NCBI GenBank assembly: GCA_017461775.1
Contig: JAFTXD010000098.1
Location: 1-54,174, forward strand
DNA length: 54,174 nt
Direction of reading: 5' to 3'
Source: Lachnospiraceae bacterium
Lineage (GTDB): Bacteria > Bacillota > Clostridia > Lachnospirales > Lachnospiraceae
In this document: positions 7,599-15,468 of the stretch, piece by piece
Layout: each line of letters starts with the position of its first letter
Position numbering within the stretch: position 1 is the first letter of the stretch
Translations under genes and position numbers: made by a program
The notes under the pieces: model-generated
Told to the model about the DNA's origin: nothing
What the model saw: only the letters and a program-made list of their open reading frames with translations
Database searches by the model: none

Positions 7599-8138
7599 AT
7601 GTTTGCAAAAACGATTAAGATTTCCGCAATAATTTTTGTGGTGTTAACAATAATTTTTACGCTAGTTTATCAATGCAGTCCCAACACAGTGATATTGAGC
7701 ATAGCGATTACATTCGGTACGATTAGCTATCATTTTTTGATGCGTTTGGCTGTAGGATATGTTGTGAATGGAATCTTTCATAACAGATTTAATTATAAAA
7801 GAAAGTGGTTTCAAGAAAAGAAATTTGAAAAGCGTTTGTATGAAGTATTACGAGTGAAAAAGTGGAAAGATAAAATGCCTACCTTTGCACCGGAAATGCT
7901 AGATTTAAAAGTACATACATGGGAAGAAATTGCAGGGGCAATGTGTCAATCAGAAGTGGTGCATTCAATTATCGTGGTATTATGTTTTGTGCCGATATTA
8001 GCTACATTAATTTGGGGGACATTTTGGGTGTTTTTTATTACATCTGTTTTATCCGCTTGTGTTGAGAGTATGTTTGTGATAATGCAACGATATAACAGAC
8101 CGAGAGTAATAAGGATGATTGAGAAGGAGAAGAAATAG
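7599..8138 (+). CDS. Integral membrane protein, CrtO-type acyltransferase-like
   Basis: 179 residues with two N-terminal membrane segments (about 5-25 and 28-50) and a hydrophobic pair near 122-160. Between them lies LRVKKWKDKMPTF, resembling the x-x-W-K-D-K/R-L/M-P motif of glycosyl-4,4'-diaponeurosporenoate acyltransferase (CrtO)-family proteins. That assignment is tentative; no carotenoid genes are nearby, so the real acyl acceptor would be different. The start at 7599 is chosen for AAAGGAGA at 7586-7593; a TTG at 7581 would include this site in the coding sequence. Confidence 0.55.
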   Translation: MFAKTIKISAIIFVVLTIIFTLVYQCSPNTVILSIAITFGTISYHFLMRLAVGYVVNGIFHNRFNYKRKWFQEKKFEKRLYEVLRVKKWKDKMPTFAPEMLDLKVHTWEEIAGAMCQSEVVHSIIVVLCFVPILATLIWGTFWVFFITSVLSACVESMFVIMQRYNRPRVIRMIEKEKK

Positions 8139-8143
8139 AATGA

Positions 8144-8349
8144 ATATTGGTGGGGGATTATAAACTAACCCAGTATATTGTGGATGATGAAGAAGCTTGC
8201 AGGTAAGTAAATTTGAGTGTGAGTATAGAAGCATCCGAAGAGATGAGATGACAAAATTATTGCTTGCGCATGGTTGTAGTAAGGTGGAGTGGATGTTCCC
8301 GGATAAGACGGGATTTTATCAGCCTGTCGTGGTAGCAAGAAAAGCGTGA
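8144..8349 (+). pseudogene. C-terminal remnant of a SAM-dependent methyltransferase, frameshifted
   Basis: Only the last ~65 codons of what looks like a class I methyltransferase remain. Reading from 8144 gives GDYKLTQYIVDDEEAC up to about 8200. The sense then continues in another frame as QVSKFECEYRSIRRDEM and ends SKVEWMFPDKTGFYQPVVVA before the stop at 8347-8349. The W-x-F/M-P-x-x-T-G-F-Y-Q-P ending is typical of such methyltransferases. There is no start and a one-base shift at about 8200, so it is dead. It begins six bases after the preceding stop. Confidence 0.65.
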
Positions 8350-8367
8350 AATTGGATGGAGACAAAT

Positions 8368-9087
8368 ATGGGAAAAATATTATTTCTTGCCGACATACAT
8401 GGGAATATGCCGGCGTTACGGGCATTGGAAAAAGAGATTGAGAAGCTTTTGCCAGATGAGATTTGGTTTTTGGGAGATGCGGTAGGCAAGGGGCCGGAAA
8501 ACGACCAGGCGGTAGACTGGATACGTAGTCATTGTCATCATTTCATAAAGGGAAATTGGGATGGCTATGTGTGCAATACGTACCGGACAGGAGAAGTTCC
8601 GGAAAACTTTTTTTACTGTGAGCAATTAGGAGAAGAACGTATCAGTTGGTTGGAGAATCTTCCTTTGGAGGGTGAAGTGTTGATTGGAGGTTTGTGGTTT
8701 CGGTTAGTGCATGGCAGACCAACGGACAGGCTCTATCAGGCATATGATGATTTTGAGATTATGGAGCTGGGATTTTCATCAAAGATATCTGATCGGCTGT
8801 ATCATGGGTATATTTGCGCGGATAGCCATATGCCATATTTTCGCACATGCAAGCTGGGGTATGCAGTAAATACGGGAAGCGTTGGGAATAGTATAGGGTT
8901 TCCGAGAGTGCATGCAGTGCTTTTGGAAGGTGAAATTGGCAGCGAAAAGCTTTCTGCAATTCGCTGTGAGATTTTAAGCATTCCTTATGATAATCAATCG
9001 GCAGCAGACATTGCGGAAAAGTATCCGCTTCTTCCCAATATGCAGGCTTATCGGACGGAAGTGCTGACAGGGGTATATTCGAGATAG
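8368..9087 (+). CDS. Metallophosphoesterase (YfcE/diadenosine-tetraphosphatase-like)
   Basis: 239 residues with the calcineurin-like phosphoesterase motif set: FLADIHGN (D-x-H, residue ~8), FLGDAVGKGP (G-D, ~40), KGNWD (G-N-H/D position, ~71) and LVHGRP (H-G, ~117). These bind two metal ions for phosphoester hydrolysis. GNWD in place of GNHD is common in this subgroup. Start 8368 is chosen because GGAGAC (8359-8364) fits it; the ATG at 8356 has no such site. A degraded partial copy of this gene lies at 10053-10129. Confidence 0.8.
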   Translation: MGKILFLADIHGNMPALRALEKEIEKLLPDEIWFLGDAVGKGPENDQAVDWIRSHCHHFIKGNWDGYVCNTYRTGEVPENFFYCEQLGEERISWLENLPLEGEVLIGGLWFRLVHGRPTDRLYQAYDDFEIMELGFSSKISDRLYHGYICADSHMPYFRTCKLGYAVNTGSVGNSIGFPRVHAVLLEGEIGSEKLSAIRCEILSIPYDNQSAADIAEKYPLLPNMQAYRTEVLTGVYSR

Positions 9088-9115
9088 GCAATTTTGATTT
9101 TTGAGGACAACCAAG

Positions 9116-9391
9116 ATGATAAAAATAATGGATACACTTTCACAAATAGACGCTTTAGCAGACTTTCATTTTGATTTACCAACGATGACAAGAGCTAATC
9201 AAAAGTATTTTGGTGATTGGGTAAAATATTGTGGGAGAGGAGATGTTGGATATTATCTCGGAACAAAGTTTGTTCAATATCTTTGTGGTATATATGGCTT
9301 TGAACAGTTAATTAAAATGAATATTGATAGTGTTTATCAGGAATTTATAGTTTTTGCAGAAGAAAGATATAAGTACAAAAATATGAATTGA
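9116..9391 (+). CDS. Hypothetical protein, possibly the tail of a larger enzyme
   Basis: 91 residues, ATG at 9116 with GAGG at 9103-9106. The segment GDVGYYLGTKFVQYL followed by an alpha-helical end resembles the C-terminal part of Zn-dependent peptidase-like DUF2268 proteins, whose catalytic HExxH part is absent here. I therefore suspect a truncated remnant that happens to keep a start. The stop codon overlaps the region of the next ribosome binding site. Function cannot be assigned. Confidence 0.4.
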   Translation: MIKIMDTLSQIDALADFHFDLPTMTRANQKYFGDWVKYCGRGDVGYYLGTKFVQYLCGIYGFEQLIKMNIDSVYQEFIVFAEERYKYKNMN

Positions 9392-9405
9392 ATGAGGTGA
9401 AGAAT

Positions 9406-10023
9406 ATGCTAAATAATATAGGTTTTGATTTATGGGCAGATGACTATGATAAGAGTGTAGGATTGTCTGATGAAGATGGAACATATCCTTTCGCAGGGTA
9501 CAAAACTATTCTTAATGCAATATATAATCGCGTTTTAAATGCTTCTTCTAAGACTGTTTTAGACATTGAGTTCGGGACAGGAACGCTGACCTCTAAACTA
9601 TATGAACATGGTTGTGAGATTTATGGACAAGATTTTTCTGATAGAATGATAGAATTGGCACAAGTGAAAATGCCAAATGCTAAATTGTTCCAAGGCGATT
9701 TCTCAAATGGATTGGCAGAACCTCTAACACAACAAAAATATGATGCTATCATTGCAACATATTCCCTACACCATTTGACAGATTTACAAAAAGTTACTTT
9801 TTTGAAAAGTTTACTTATGCTATTAAGCGAGGGTGGATGCATTTATATTGGAGATGTGGCATTTGAGAATCGTGTTGCACTTCAAAAATGTATGGTTGAA
9901 ACTGGAGATGAGTGGGACGATGATGAGATATATTTTGTATATGATGAATTAAAGGCGTATTTTCCAAGAATGCAGTTTGAACAAATGTCAAACTGTGCAG
10001 GACTTATCTCGTTACAAAGATAA
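9406..10023 (+). CDS. Class I SAM-dependent methyltransferase
   Basis: 205 residues. Motif I is VLDIEFGTGTLTSKLYEHG near residue 54, motif II region EIYGQDFSDRMIELA near 76, then YDAIIATYSLHHL near 115 (motif IV/post) and LLSEGGCIYIGD near 145. Together these form a Rossmann methyltransferase of the YrrT/ubiE-like group acting on an unknown substrate. In motif I the usual D-x-G-x-G-T-G has Glu at the first Gly (DIEFGTG), which could weaken SAM binding. Start 9406 is fixed by GAGGTGAAG at 9394-9402. No signal peptide. Confidence 0.75.
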   Translation: MLNNIGFDLWADDYDKSVGLSDEDGTYPFAGYKTILNAIYNRVLNASSKTVLDIEFGTGTLTSKLYEHGCEIYGQDFSDRMIELAQVKMPNAKLFQGDFSNGLAEPLTQQKYDAIIATYSLHHLTDLQKVTFLKSLLMLLSEGGCIYIGDVAFENRVALQKCMVETGDEWDDDEIYFVYDELKAYFPRMQFEQMSNCAGLISLQR

Positions 10024-10052
10024 ATTTTAAGATTTGTGAAGGCTTGAAAGCA

Positions 10053-10129
10053 ATATGCCATATTTTCGGACATGCAAGCTAAGGATGCAGTGAATACAGG
10101 AAGTGTTGACCGAGGGATATTCAAGATAG
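10053..10129 (+). pseudogene. Degraded partial copy of the metallophosphoesterase gene
   Basis: 10053-10108 matches 8830-8885 of the intact metallophosphoesterase with few changes (shared ATATGCCATATTTTCG, ACATGCAAGCT). It then jumps to a sequence matching the gene's last codons (GGATATTCAAGATAG here, GGTATATTCGAGATAG at 9072-9087). The join falls where the parent has two short direct repeats, GGAAGCGTTG (8877) and GGAAGTGCTG (9058), so a deletion between repeats explains it. No start; non-functional. Confidence 0.75.
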
Positions 10130-10164
10130 CTGATTTGTCAGGACAGTGAAAAATGAATAGATAT

Positions 10165-10193
10165 TTGACATAATGGCGGTAAGGTGCTACTAT
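10165..10193 (+). promoter_or_regulatory. Promoter of the putative antitoxin RNA
   Basis: TTGACA (10165-10170), a 17-base spacer and TACTAT (10188-10193) form a near-consensus sigma-A promoter pointing right, with no protein gene downstream on that strand before the bidirectional terminator at 10252-10288. Confidence 0.7.
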
Positions 10194-10199
10194 GATAAC

Positions 10200-10290
10200 A
10201 GAAAAGGTGCTATCGATAGACGGTTAGTCCTAGTATATAACGATTAAAAATGACCGCCAAGTTTTGCAAGGACAGGGCGGTTATTTTTGT
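10200..10290 (+). ncRNA. Putative antitoxin RNA of a type I toxin-antitoxin pair
   Basis: The predicted transcript runs from about 10200 to the terminator T-run near 10288, roughly 90 nt, without a credible open reading frame. It converges on the toxin gene and overlaps the toxin's 3' end and the shared terminator (about 10250-10290), giving around 40 nt of antisense pairing, as in the Fst/par and TxpA/RatA pairs. Near its 5' end (10207-10229) it carries a GTGCTA...TAG.CGGTTAGTC element that also occurs at the 5' end of the toxin RNA. Ends are inferred from promoter and terminator positions. Confidence 0.55.
10252..10288. terminator. Bidirectional terminator shared by toxin and antitoxin
   Basis: TGACCGCC (10251-10258) pairs with GGCGGTTA (10277-10284). 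Plus-strand T-run at 10284-10288 and A-run at 10246-10250 (T-run on the minus strand) make it work both ways. Confidence 0.8.
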
Positions 10291-10379
10291 GCCTTACTAT
10301 TCTTGCCAAGCGAATAGCCAAGACTGAAACAAGTCAAACATAAACTGATGACAGCAATCAAGCCTTCGATGGTCAACAT
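10281..10379 (-). CDS. Small hydrophobic peptide, putative type I toxin (Fst/TxpA-like)
   Basis: 32 residues on the minus strand: MLTIEGLIAVISLCLTCF, then SLGYSLGKNSKAQK. This is one membrane-spanning segment of about 18 residues ending in a short Lys-rich tail, the shape of Fst, TxpA, BsrG and 'putative holin-like' toxins that insert into the membrane. GGAGG at 10388-10392 sits 8 bases before the ATG. The gene has its own promoter (10489-10517) and a ~100-base leader, and converges with a predicted antisense RNA. The identity of the toxin family is inference from size, topology and layout. Confidence 0.7.
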   Translation of the reverse strand: MLTIEGLIAVISLCLTCFSLGYSLGKNSKAQK

Positions 10380-10488
10380 AAGCAAATCCTCCATTCTAAG
10401 ATTTTCACAAGTGAATTTCTATGTAAACAGAGGTCACAGTCCTCTGGAAGAAGACTAACCGCCTACCGTTATGGTAGCACTCTACAGT

Positions 10489-10517
10489 ATTATATCGAAA
10501 ATTTGTTCGAAAATCAA
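10489..10517 (-). promoter_or_regulatory. Toxin promoter with LexA-like palindrome in the spacer
   Basis: On the minus strand TTGATT (10512-10517), 17 bases and TATAAT (10489-10494) form a strong promoter. The spacer contains CGAACAAATTTTCG (10496-10509), close to the Firmicutes LexA box CGAAC-N4-GTTCG (left half exact, right half one mismatch), so a bound repressor would block RNA polymerase. Confidence 0.6.
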
Positions 10518-10566
10518 GCGAGATTATAAATTATAGAAAAGAAATTTGAATAAGAAAGGACTCCAT

Positions 10567-11934
10567 ATGAAAAATAATGCACAAACAAACGAAATGGCCA
10601 CAGCCAGTATCCCCAAGCTGTTTTTTAAACTGGCGATTCCGGCGGTGGTAGCCCAGGTGGTGAACCTGCTTTATAACATTGTAGACCGTATTTATATTGG
10701 GCATATTCCGGAGGTGGGGGCATCTGCGCTTACGGGAGTAGGTCTGTTTTCGGCGATTTTGATGTTCCTCAATGCCTTTGCCATGATGGCGGGAGCAGGC
10801 GGTGCACCCCTTGCCGCCATTGCATTGGGGAAGAACGATAAGGAAAAAGCAGAAAAAATCATGGCGAATTCCTTTTCGCTGCTGTTGGTGTTTGCTGTAT
10901 TTTTGACCCTGGGATTCTATATAGCTGCACCCACGCTCCTGACGCTGTTTGGTGCCAGTGAGGTGACCTTGCCCTATGCGGTGGATTATGCCCGTATCTA
11001 TATTCTGGGAAGCGTGTTTGTACTTGTGGTGATGGGCATGAATCCATTTATTACTACCCAAGGGTTTGCGCAAATCAGTATGCTGACTACGATGATTGGT
11101 GCGGTGATTAATATTATTTTAGACCCCATTTTTATCTTTGCGTTGGGTATGGGGGTAAAGGGGGCGGCTCTTGCCACGGTGCTTAGTCAGGCGGTGGGAG
11201 CGCTTTGGATTCTGCGTTTTCTTACCGGCAAGAAGACCACCCTTCGTCTCAAAAAGGAAAACATGAAGCTGGACCCAAGGATATTCGGACCAACACTGGG
11301 ACTTGGTATCTCCACCTTTGTCATGCTTTCTACAGAAAGTATTCTCTCCATCTGTTTTACCACCAGTCTGGCAAAGTACGGCGGAGACCCTGCTGTGGGA
11401 GCTATGACCATCATCACCAGCGTCAGTATGCTGGTAACCATGCCCATGCAGGGCTTTTGTCAGGGGGGACAGCCTATTATCAGTTATAACTTTGGTGCGG
11501 ATAACAAAAAAAGGGTGAAGAAGACCTTTTATCTGCAGTTTGGTATATGTCTGGGATATGCCACTTTATTCTGGGCGTTGTCCATGTTAATTCCCGGTGT
11601 ATTTGCCGGAATTTTTACTGACGATGCAGTACTTGTGGAATATGCAGCATGGGCAATGCGGATTTATATGGCGGGTATCTTCGCCTTTGGTGCCCAGATT
11701 TCCTGTCAGCAAAGCTTCATGGCTCTGGGACAGGCAAAAATCAGTTTATTCCTTGCTTGCCTGCGTAAGATTATTCTTTTGATTCCACTCATATTTATCT
11801 TACCGAATTTTTTTGCGGACAAGGTGTTTGGCGTATTTTTGGCAGAGCCGGTGAGTGATATCATTGCAGCGACGGTGACAGCAATTGCCTTCTTTAGTCA
11901 GTTTAACAAGATTTTGAATAAAGGGAAAAAGTAG
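10567..11934 (+). CDS. MATE family efflux transporter
   Basis: 455 residues with about 12 membrane segments in two similar halves. The N-terminal run (IPKLFFKLAIPAVVAQVVNL, then YNIVDRIYIGHI) has the N-x-x-D-x-x-x-I-G pattern typical of MATE transporters, which export drugs or cationic metabolites by Na+ or H+ antiport. The second half begins near residue 235 (GLGISTFVML) and contains FCQGGQPIISYNFGA, the matching MATE motif. Start 10567 follows AAAGGACT. Its stop is one base before the GH2 start, so the pair is probably co-transcribed. Possible role: export of a product of the neighbouring cluster. Confidence 0.88.
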   Translation: MKNNAQTNEMATASIPKLFFKLAIPAVVAQVVNLLYNIVDRIYIGHIPEVGASALTGVGLFSAILMFLNAFAMMAGAGGAPLAAIALGKNDKEKAEKIMANSFSLLLVFAVFLTLGFYIAAPTLLTLFGASEVTLPYAVDYARIYILGSVFVLVVMGMNPFITTQGFAQISMLTTMIGAVINIILDPIFIFALGMGVKGAALATVLSQAVGALWILRFLTGKKTTLRLKKENMKLDPRIFGPTLGLGISTFVMLSTESILSICFTTSLAKYGGDPAVGAMTIITSVSMLVTMPMQGFCQGGQPIISYNFGADNKKRVKKTFYLQFGICLGYATLFWALSMLIPGVFAGIFTDDAVLVEYAAWAMRIYMAGIFAFGAQISCQQSFMALGQAKISLFLACLRKIILLIPLIFILPNFFADKVFGVFLAEPVSDIIAATVTAIAFFSQFNKILNKGKK

Positions 11935-11935
11935 C

Positions 11936-14692
11936 ATGTACAATTTAGCCGGTATCTGGAAGGTACAGATTGACGATGGAAAAGAATACGAAATGAAGCT
12001 CCCGGGTTCTTTGGATGAGAGCGGCATCGGGCATAAGGATACGGGAAGCAATCAGTGGCATCCGGATTCTGCTCTGGGTAATGCGGAAGGTGCTTTTGAT
12101 GAAAATGCGCCCATTGCCACCCGATTTACCAGAAAGGTAACCTTTGAGGGTGAGGCAAGGATTTATAAGAGAATAAGCTACCTACCCGAAGAGGGAAAAA
12201 GAGTGTTTGTGAAGGTGGACAGGGCAAGGTGCCTAAGGCTTTTTGTGGATGGAACAGAGGTAATCGATTATATCCCCTCTTCCATCAGTACGCCGCACAT
12301 TTTTGAAGTGACGGGGCTGCTTAACGGGGACAACGAAATTTGTTTTCTTTCTGACAACAGCTATCCGGGTCTGCCTCACGACGATATCGTGTATTCTTCT
12401 GCAGCCACGGATGAGACCCAGACCAACTGGAACGGTCTTTTGGGGGAGCTCTGTATCTACGAGGAAGAGCCGGTACATATCAGTAATATTTACGCGTATC
12501 CCAAGGGAGATACCCTGACAGTGCATGTGGAAATGGATGGAGACAGGCAGTATGCCGGTCAGCTTACCTTAAGCTGTGATGCTCTTGCCGAGGAGGCTGT
12601 GAAGACCATGCAGGTGCGTGGCAAAAGGGGCAAGATCACCTTCCTTCTGGAAAATCTGCCTCTGAAAAAGGACGTAAAGCGTTGGGATGAATATGAGGGA
12701 AATCTATATGAGTTGACTGCTCTTTTCATGGGCTATGAGGGAGCCGGAGAGGACCACGGTATCAGCAATTGTGCTTCGGTACAGATGATGGCGGCGAAGA
12801 AGAATATCAGCTTTGGTGTCAGGGATTTTGGCGACGATGGAACAGGAAGACTGGCATTAAATAACAGGCGCATCTTTATCCGAAGTGAGGCAAACTGTGG
12901 AGCGTTTCCAGAGACCGGATATTCCCCGGCTACTGTGGAAGAATGGCTGGATATTTTGGGGCGCTTCAAAGCATATGGGGTAAATCTGATGCGTTTCCAC
13001 AGTCATTGTCCGGCGGAGGCGGCCTTTATCGCAGCAGATAGAATGGGTATTTTGATGCAGCCGGAGCTTTCTCAGTGGAACCCGAAGAATGCGCTGGAGA
13101 CTGAAGAAAGCGTGACCTATTATACCAGAGAGCTGACTCAGATTATCAAAATGCTGGCAAACCATCCTTCCTTTGTGATGCTCACTCTTGGAAATGAGTT
13201 AAGCAACGGAGAAGTGGGTATTGCCAATATGGACAAGCTGGTAAATCTGGCCAGAGAGCTGGATGATACCAGACTTTACGCCAACGGCTCCAACACCCAC
13301 TATGGTGAGCGGGGCTGTGATGCAAACAGCGACTTTGCCCAGAGCCAGCGGTATTTTGGGGCGGACCTTCGAGGCATTTTTGCAGCCATGACGGAGGAAG
13401 GTATTGAGGGATTTATCAATAACGAATATCCGGGTACTTGCCACGATTATGATGAGAGTATGGCACTTTTGCGAAAGGATTATAAAAAGCCGGTGTTCTC
13501 CTTTGAGGTAGGGCAGTTTGAGGTATTGCCGGATTTTGACGAGCTTGATGATTTTCAGGGAGTAACCGATCCGGTCAATTATAAATTAATCAAGGAAAAG
13601 GTAGAAAATAAGGGACTTCTGCCCCGGTGGAAGAAGTACGTGGAGGCTACGGGTGAGCTTTCTCTTATCGGGTATCGGGCAGAGGTGGAAGCCGTGCTGC
13701 GTACCAGGGAACTGTCAGGTATCTCCCTGCTGGGATTGCAGGATTTCCCGGGACAGGGAACGGCGCTGGTGGGCATGATGAATTCGCACTTAAATCCCAA
13801 GCCCTTTGCATTTGCCCGTCCGGAGCGGTTTCAGGCATTCTTCAGAGACCAGCTTCCTATGGTGTACTTACCGAAGATTACCTGGGAAACGACAGAGAAG
13901 CTGACAGGGGCGGTGGTAGTGGCAAACTACGGAAAACAGCCGCTTTCCGGGCATGTGACAGCAGTGCTTGAACAGACCTGTCAGAAATATGTGTCGCAGG
14001 AAGAGTACAACTGTCCGGTGGGAGAACTGACCACATTATGTAACATAGAATTTGACCTAAGCGGCATCGAGAGCTCTACCAGACTGAACCTTAGGGTATC
14101 CTTTGCCGGCACAGAAAATACATACCCTATCTGGGTGTATCCGCCTGTTGCACCAGTGTGTCCGGCGGACGTGTACGAAACAAAAACGTTGGATGAAAAG
14201 ACGCTAAGCATATTAGCAAAAGGAGGAAAGGTATTTTTAGCTCCCGATGCCACCAAAGAGGCTTTACCAAAGTCCATCGGTACCCAATTTACCACGGATT
14301 TCTGGTCCGTGGGCACCTTCGCCATGCAGGAGGGAAGTATGGGACAGTTGATTGCCGCAGAGCATCCTATATTTAGGGATTTCCCCACGGAGTCGCATAC
14401 CAACTGGCAGTGGTGGCCCATGGCAAATACCAGAGCCGTGATTCTGCCCCATCAGATGAAGGCTATCATTACAGAGATGGACAGCTATGCCTATTTGCGC
14501 CCTATGGCCCAGCTTTTTGAGTGCAGCGTAGGAGGGGGTAAGGTATTATTCTCTTCCATGGGACTTTCTAATTTGCAGCAGTATCCGGAGGCAAGAGCTC
14601 TTTTGGATGCCATTTATAAATATCTGGCGTCAGAGGAATTTGCCCCGGCCCAGGAGATGAGCATAGAAGAATTAAAGGAGCTTGTAAAATAA
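11936..14692 (+). CDS. Glycoside hydrolase family 2 protein (beta-galactosidase/glucuronidase-like)
   Basis: 918 residues without signal peptide. The N-terminal jelly-roll sugar-binding domain (1-170: AGIWKVQIDDG..., RCLRLFVDG) is followed by an immunoglobulin-like domain (175-285) and a TIM barrel (about 290-590). The likely acid/base is E421 in LTLGNELSNG and the nucleophile E524 in FSFEVGQFEV. The C-terminal part (about 700-918) has a Rossmann-like KGGKVFLAPDATKEALP and WWPMANTRAVILP, as in GH2 proteins with a glutamine-amidotransferase-like domain. Specificity is open (beta-galactoside, glucuronide or rhamnogalacturonan fragments). The stop overlaps the next ATG (TAATG). Confidence 0.8.
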   Translation: MYNLAGIWKVQIDDGKEYEMKLPGSLDESGIGHKDTGSNQWHPDSALGNAEGAFDENAPIATRFTRKVTFEGEARIYKRISYLPEEGKRVFVKVDRARCLRLFVDGTEVIDYIPSSISTPHIFEVTGLLNGDNEICFLSDNSYPGLPHDDIVYSSAATDETQTNWNGLLGELCIYEEEPVHISNIYAYPKGDTLTVHVEMDGDRQYAGQLTLSCDALAEEAVKTMQVRGKRGKITFLLENLPLKKDVKRWDEYEGNLYELTALFMGYEGAGEDHGISNCASVQMMAAKKNISFGVRDFGDDGTGRLALNNRRIFIRSEANCGAFPETGYSPATVEEWLDILGRFKAYGVNLMRFHSHCPAEAAFIAADRMGILMQPELSQWNPKNALETEESVTYYTRELTQIIKMLANHPSFVMLTLGNELSNGEVGIANMDKLVNLARELDDTRLYANGSNTHYGERGCDANSDFAQSQRYFGADLRGIFAAMTEEGIEGFINNEYPGTCHDYDESMALLRKDYKKPVFSFEVGQFEVLPDFDELDDFQGVTDPVNYKLIKEKVENKGLLPRWKKYVEATGELSLIGYRAEVEAVLRTRELSGISLLGLQDFPGQGTALVGMMNSHLNPKPFAFARPERFQAFFRDQLPMVYLPKITWETTEKLTGAVVVANYGKQPLSGHVTAVLEQTCQKYVSQEEYNCPVGELTTLCNIEFDLSGIESSTRLNLRVSFAGTENTYPIWVYPPVAPVCPADVYETKTLDEKTLSILAKGGKVFLAPDATKEALPKSIGTQFTTDFWSVGTFAMQEGSMGQLIAAEHPIFRDFPTESHTNWQWWPMANTRAVILPHQMKAIITEMDSYAYLRPMAQLFECSVGGGKVLFSSMGLSNLQQYPEARALLDAIYKYLASEEFAPAQEMSIEELKELVK

Positions 14693-15468
14693 TGCATCAT
14701 CAGATTGATATAGAATTTGTGAAGAAAACCATTATGGAGGCGGCGGATATTTTCTCCAATAAGGAATCTGTCGGAAAGATTGTCACCAAGGGAAGAGCGG
14801 ATTTTGTGACCGCAGTAGATATGCAGGTGCAGCAGCTTATGCAGGAGAGATTGACGGCAAAGTATCCCCAGATTCAGTTTATGAGTGAGGAGCTGGACAA
14901 TTCTGCCATCAACAAAGAGGATTACATGTGGGTGCTGGACCCGGTGGACGGCACCACGAACCTGATTCATGATTTTAAACGAAGTGCCATTTCTTTGGCA
15001 CTGATGAAGGGGGGAGAATCCCTGCTGGGATTTATTTACAATCCTTATGCAAGAGAGCTGTTCTATGCGATAAAGGGTGAAGGGAGCTATTTAAATGGTG
15101 AGCCAATCCGTGTAAGTGAGGAAACGCAGATGGCAGACAGCCTGATAACCGTAGGTACTACACCTTATTATAAGGAGCTTGCAAGGGAAAATTTCGGGAT
15201 TATAGAAAAGCTCTATGGGGATTGTGTAGACATCCGTCGCACCGGTTCTGCGGCGCTGGATTTGGCAGATGTGGCCTGTGGGCGCACGGAAGGATATTTT
15301 GAAAAGCGCCTGAAAATCTGGGATTATGCCGCAGGAATGCTGATTGTCCGGGAAGCCGGAGGAGAAGTGTATTATTTTGACGGACGACTTGCAGCCGGAG
15401 AACCGGCAGGGGATATTGTTGCGGGCAACAGGACAATTGTTGAAATCCTGCGGAAGGAGTATTTATGA
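14692..15468 (+). CDS. Inositol monophosphatase family protein
   Basis: 258 residues with all metal-binding signatures of the Li+-sensitive IMPase family: TAVDMQVQQ near 43, FMSEE near 63, WVLDPVDGTTNL near 83 (D-P-x-D-G-T) and IWDYAAGMLIVREAGG near 208 (W-D-x-A-A). It probably removes phosphate from inositol phosphate or a related sugar phosphate, Mg-dependent, in the cytoplasm. It overlaps the GH2 stop by one base and the HD gene start by four (ATGA), so these genes are one coupled operon. The real substrate may be a sugar phosphate tied to the GH2 product. Confidence 0.88.
   Translation: MHHQIDIEFVKKTIMEAADIFSNKESVGKIVTKGRADFVTAVDMQVQQLMQERLTAKYPQIQFMSEELDNSAINKEDYMWVLDPVDGTTNLIHDFKRSAISLALMKGGESLLGFIYNPYARELFYAIKGEGSYLNGEPIRVSEETQMADSLITVGTTPYYKELARENFGIIEKLYGDCVDIRRTGSAALDLADVACGRTEGYFEKRLKIWDYAAGMLIVREAGGEVYYFDGRLAAGEPAGDIVAGNRTIVEILRKEYL

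Noticed and set aside
10546-10566. Upstream start for the MATE gene
   Set aside because: The RBS AAAGGA at 10555-10560 lies inside that extension; ATG 10567 is correctly spaced.
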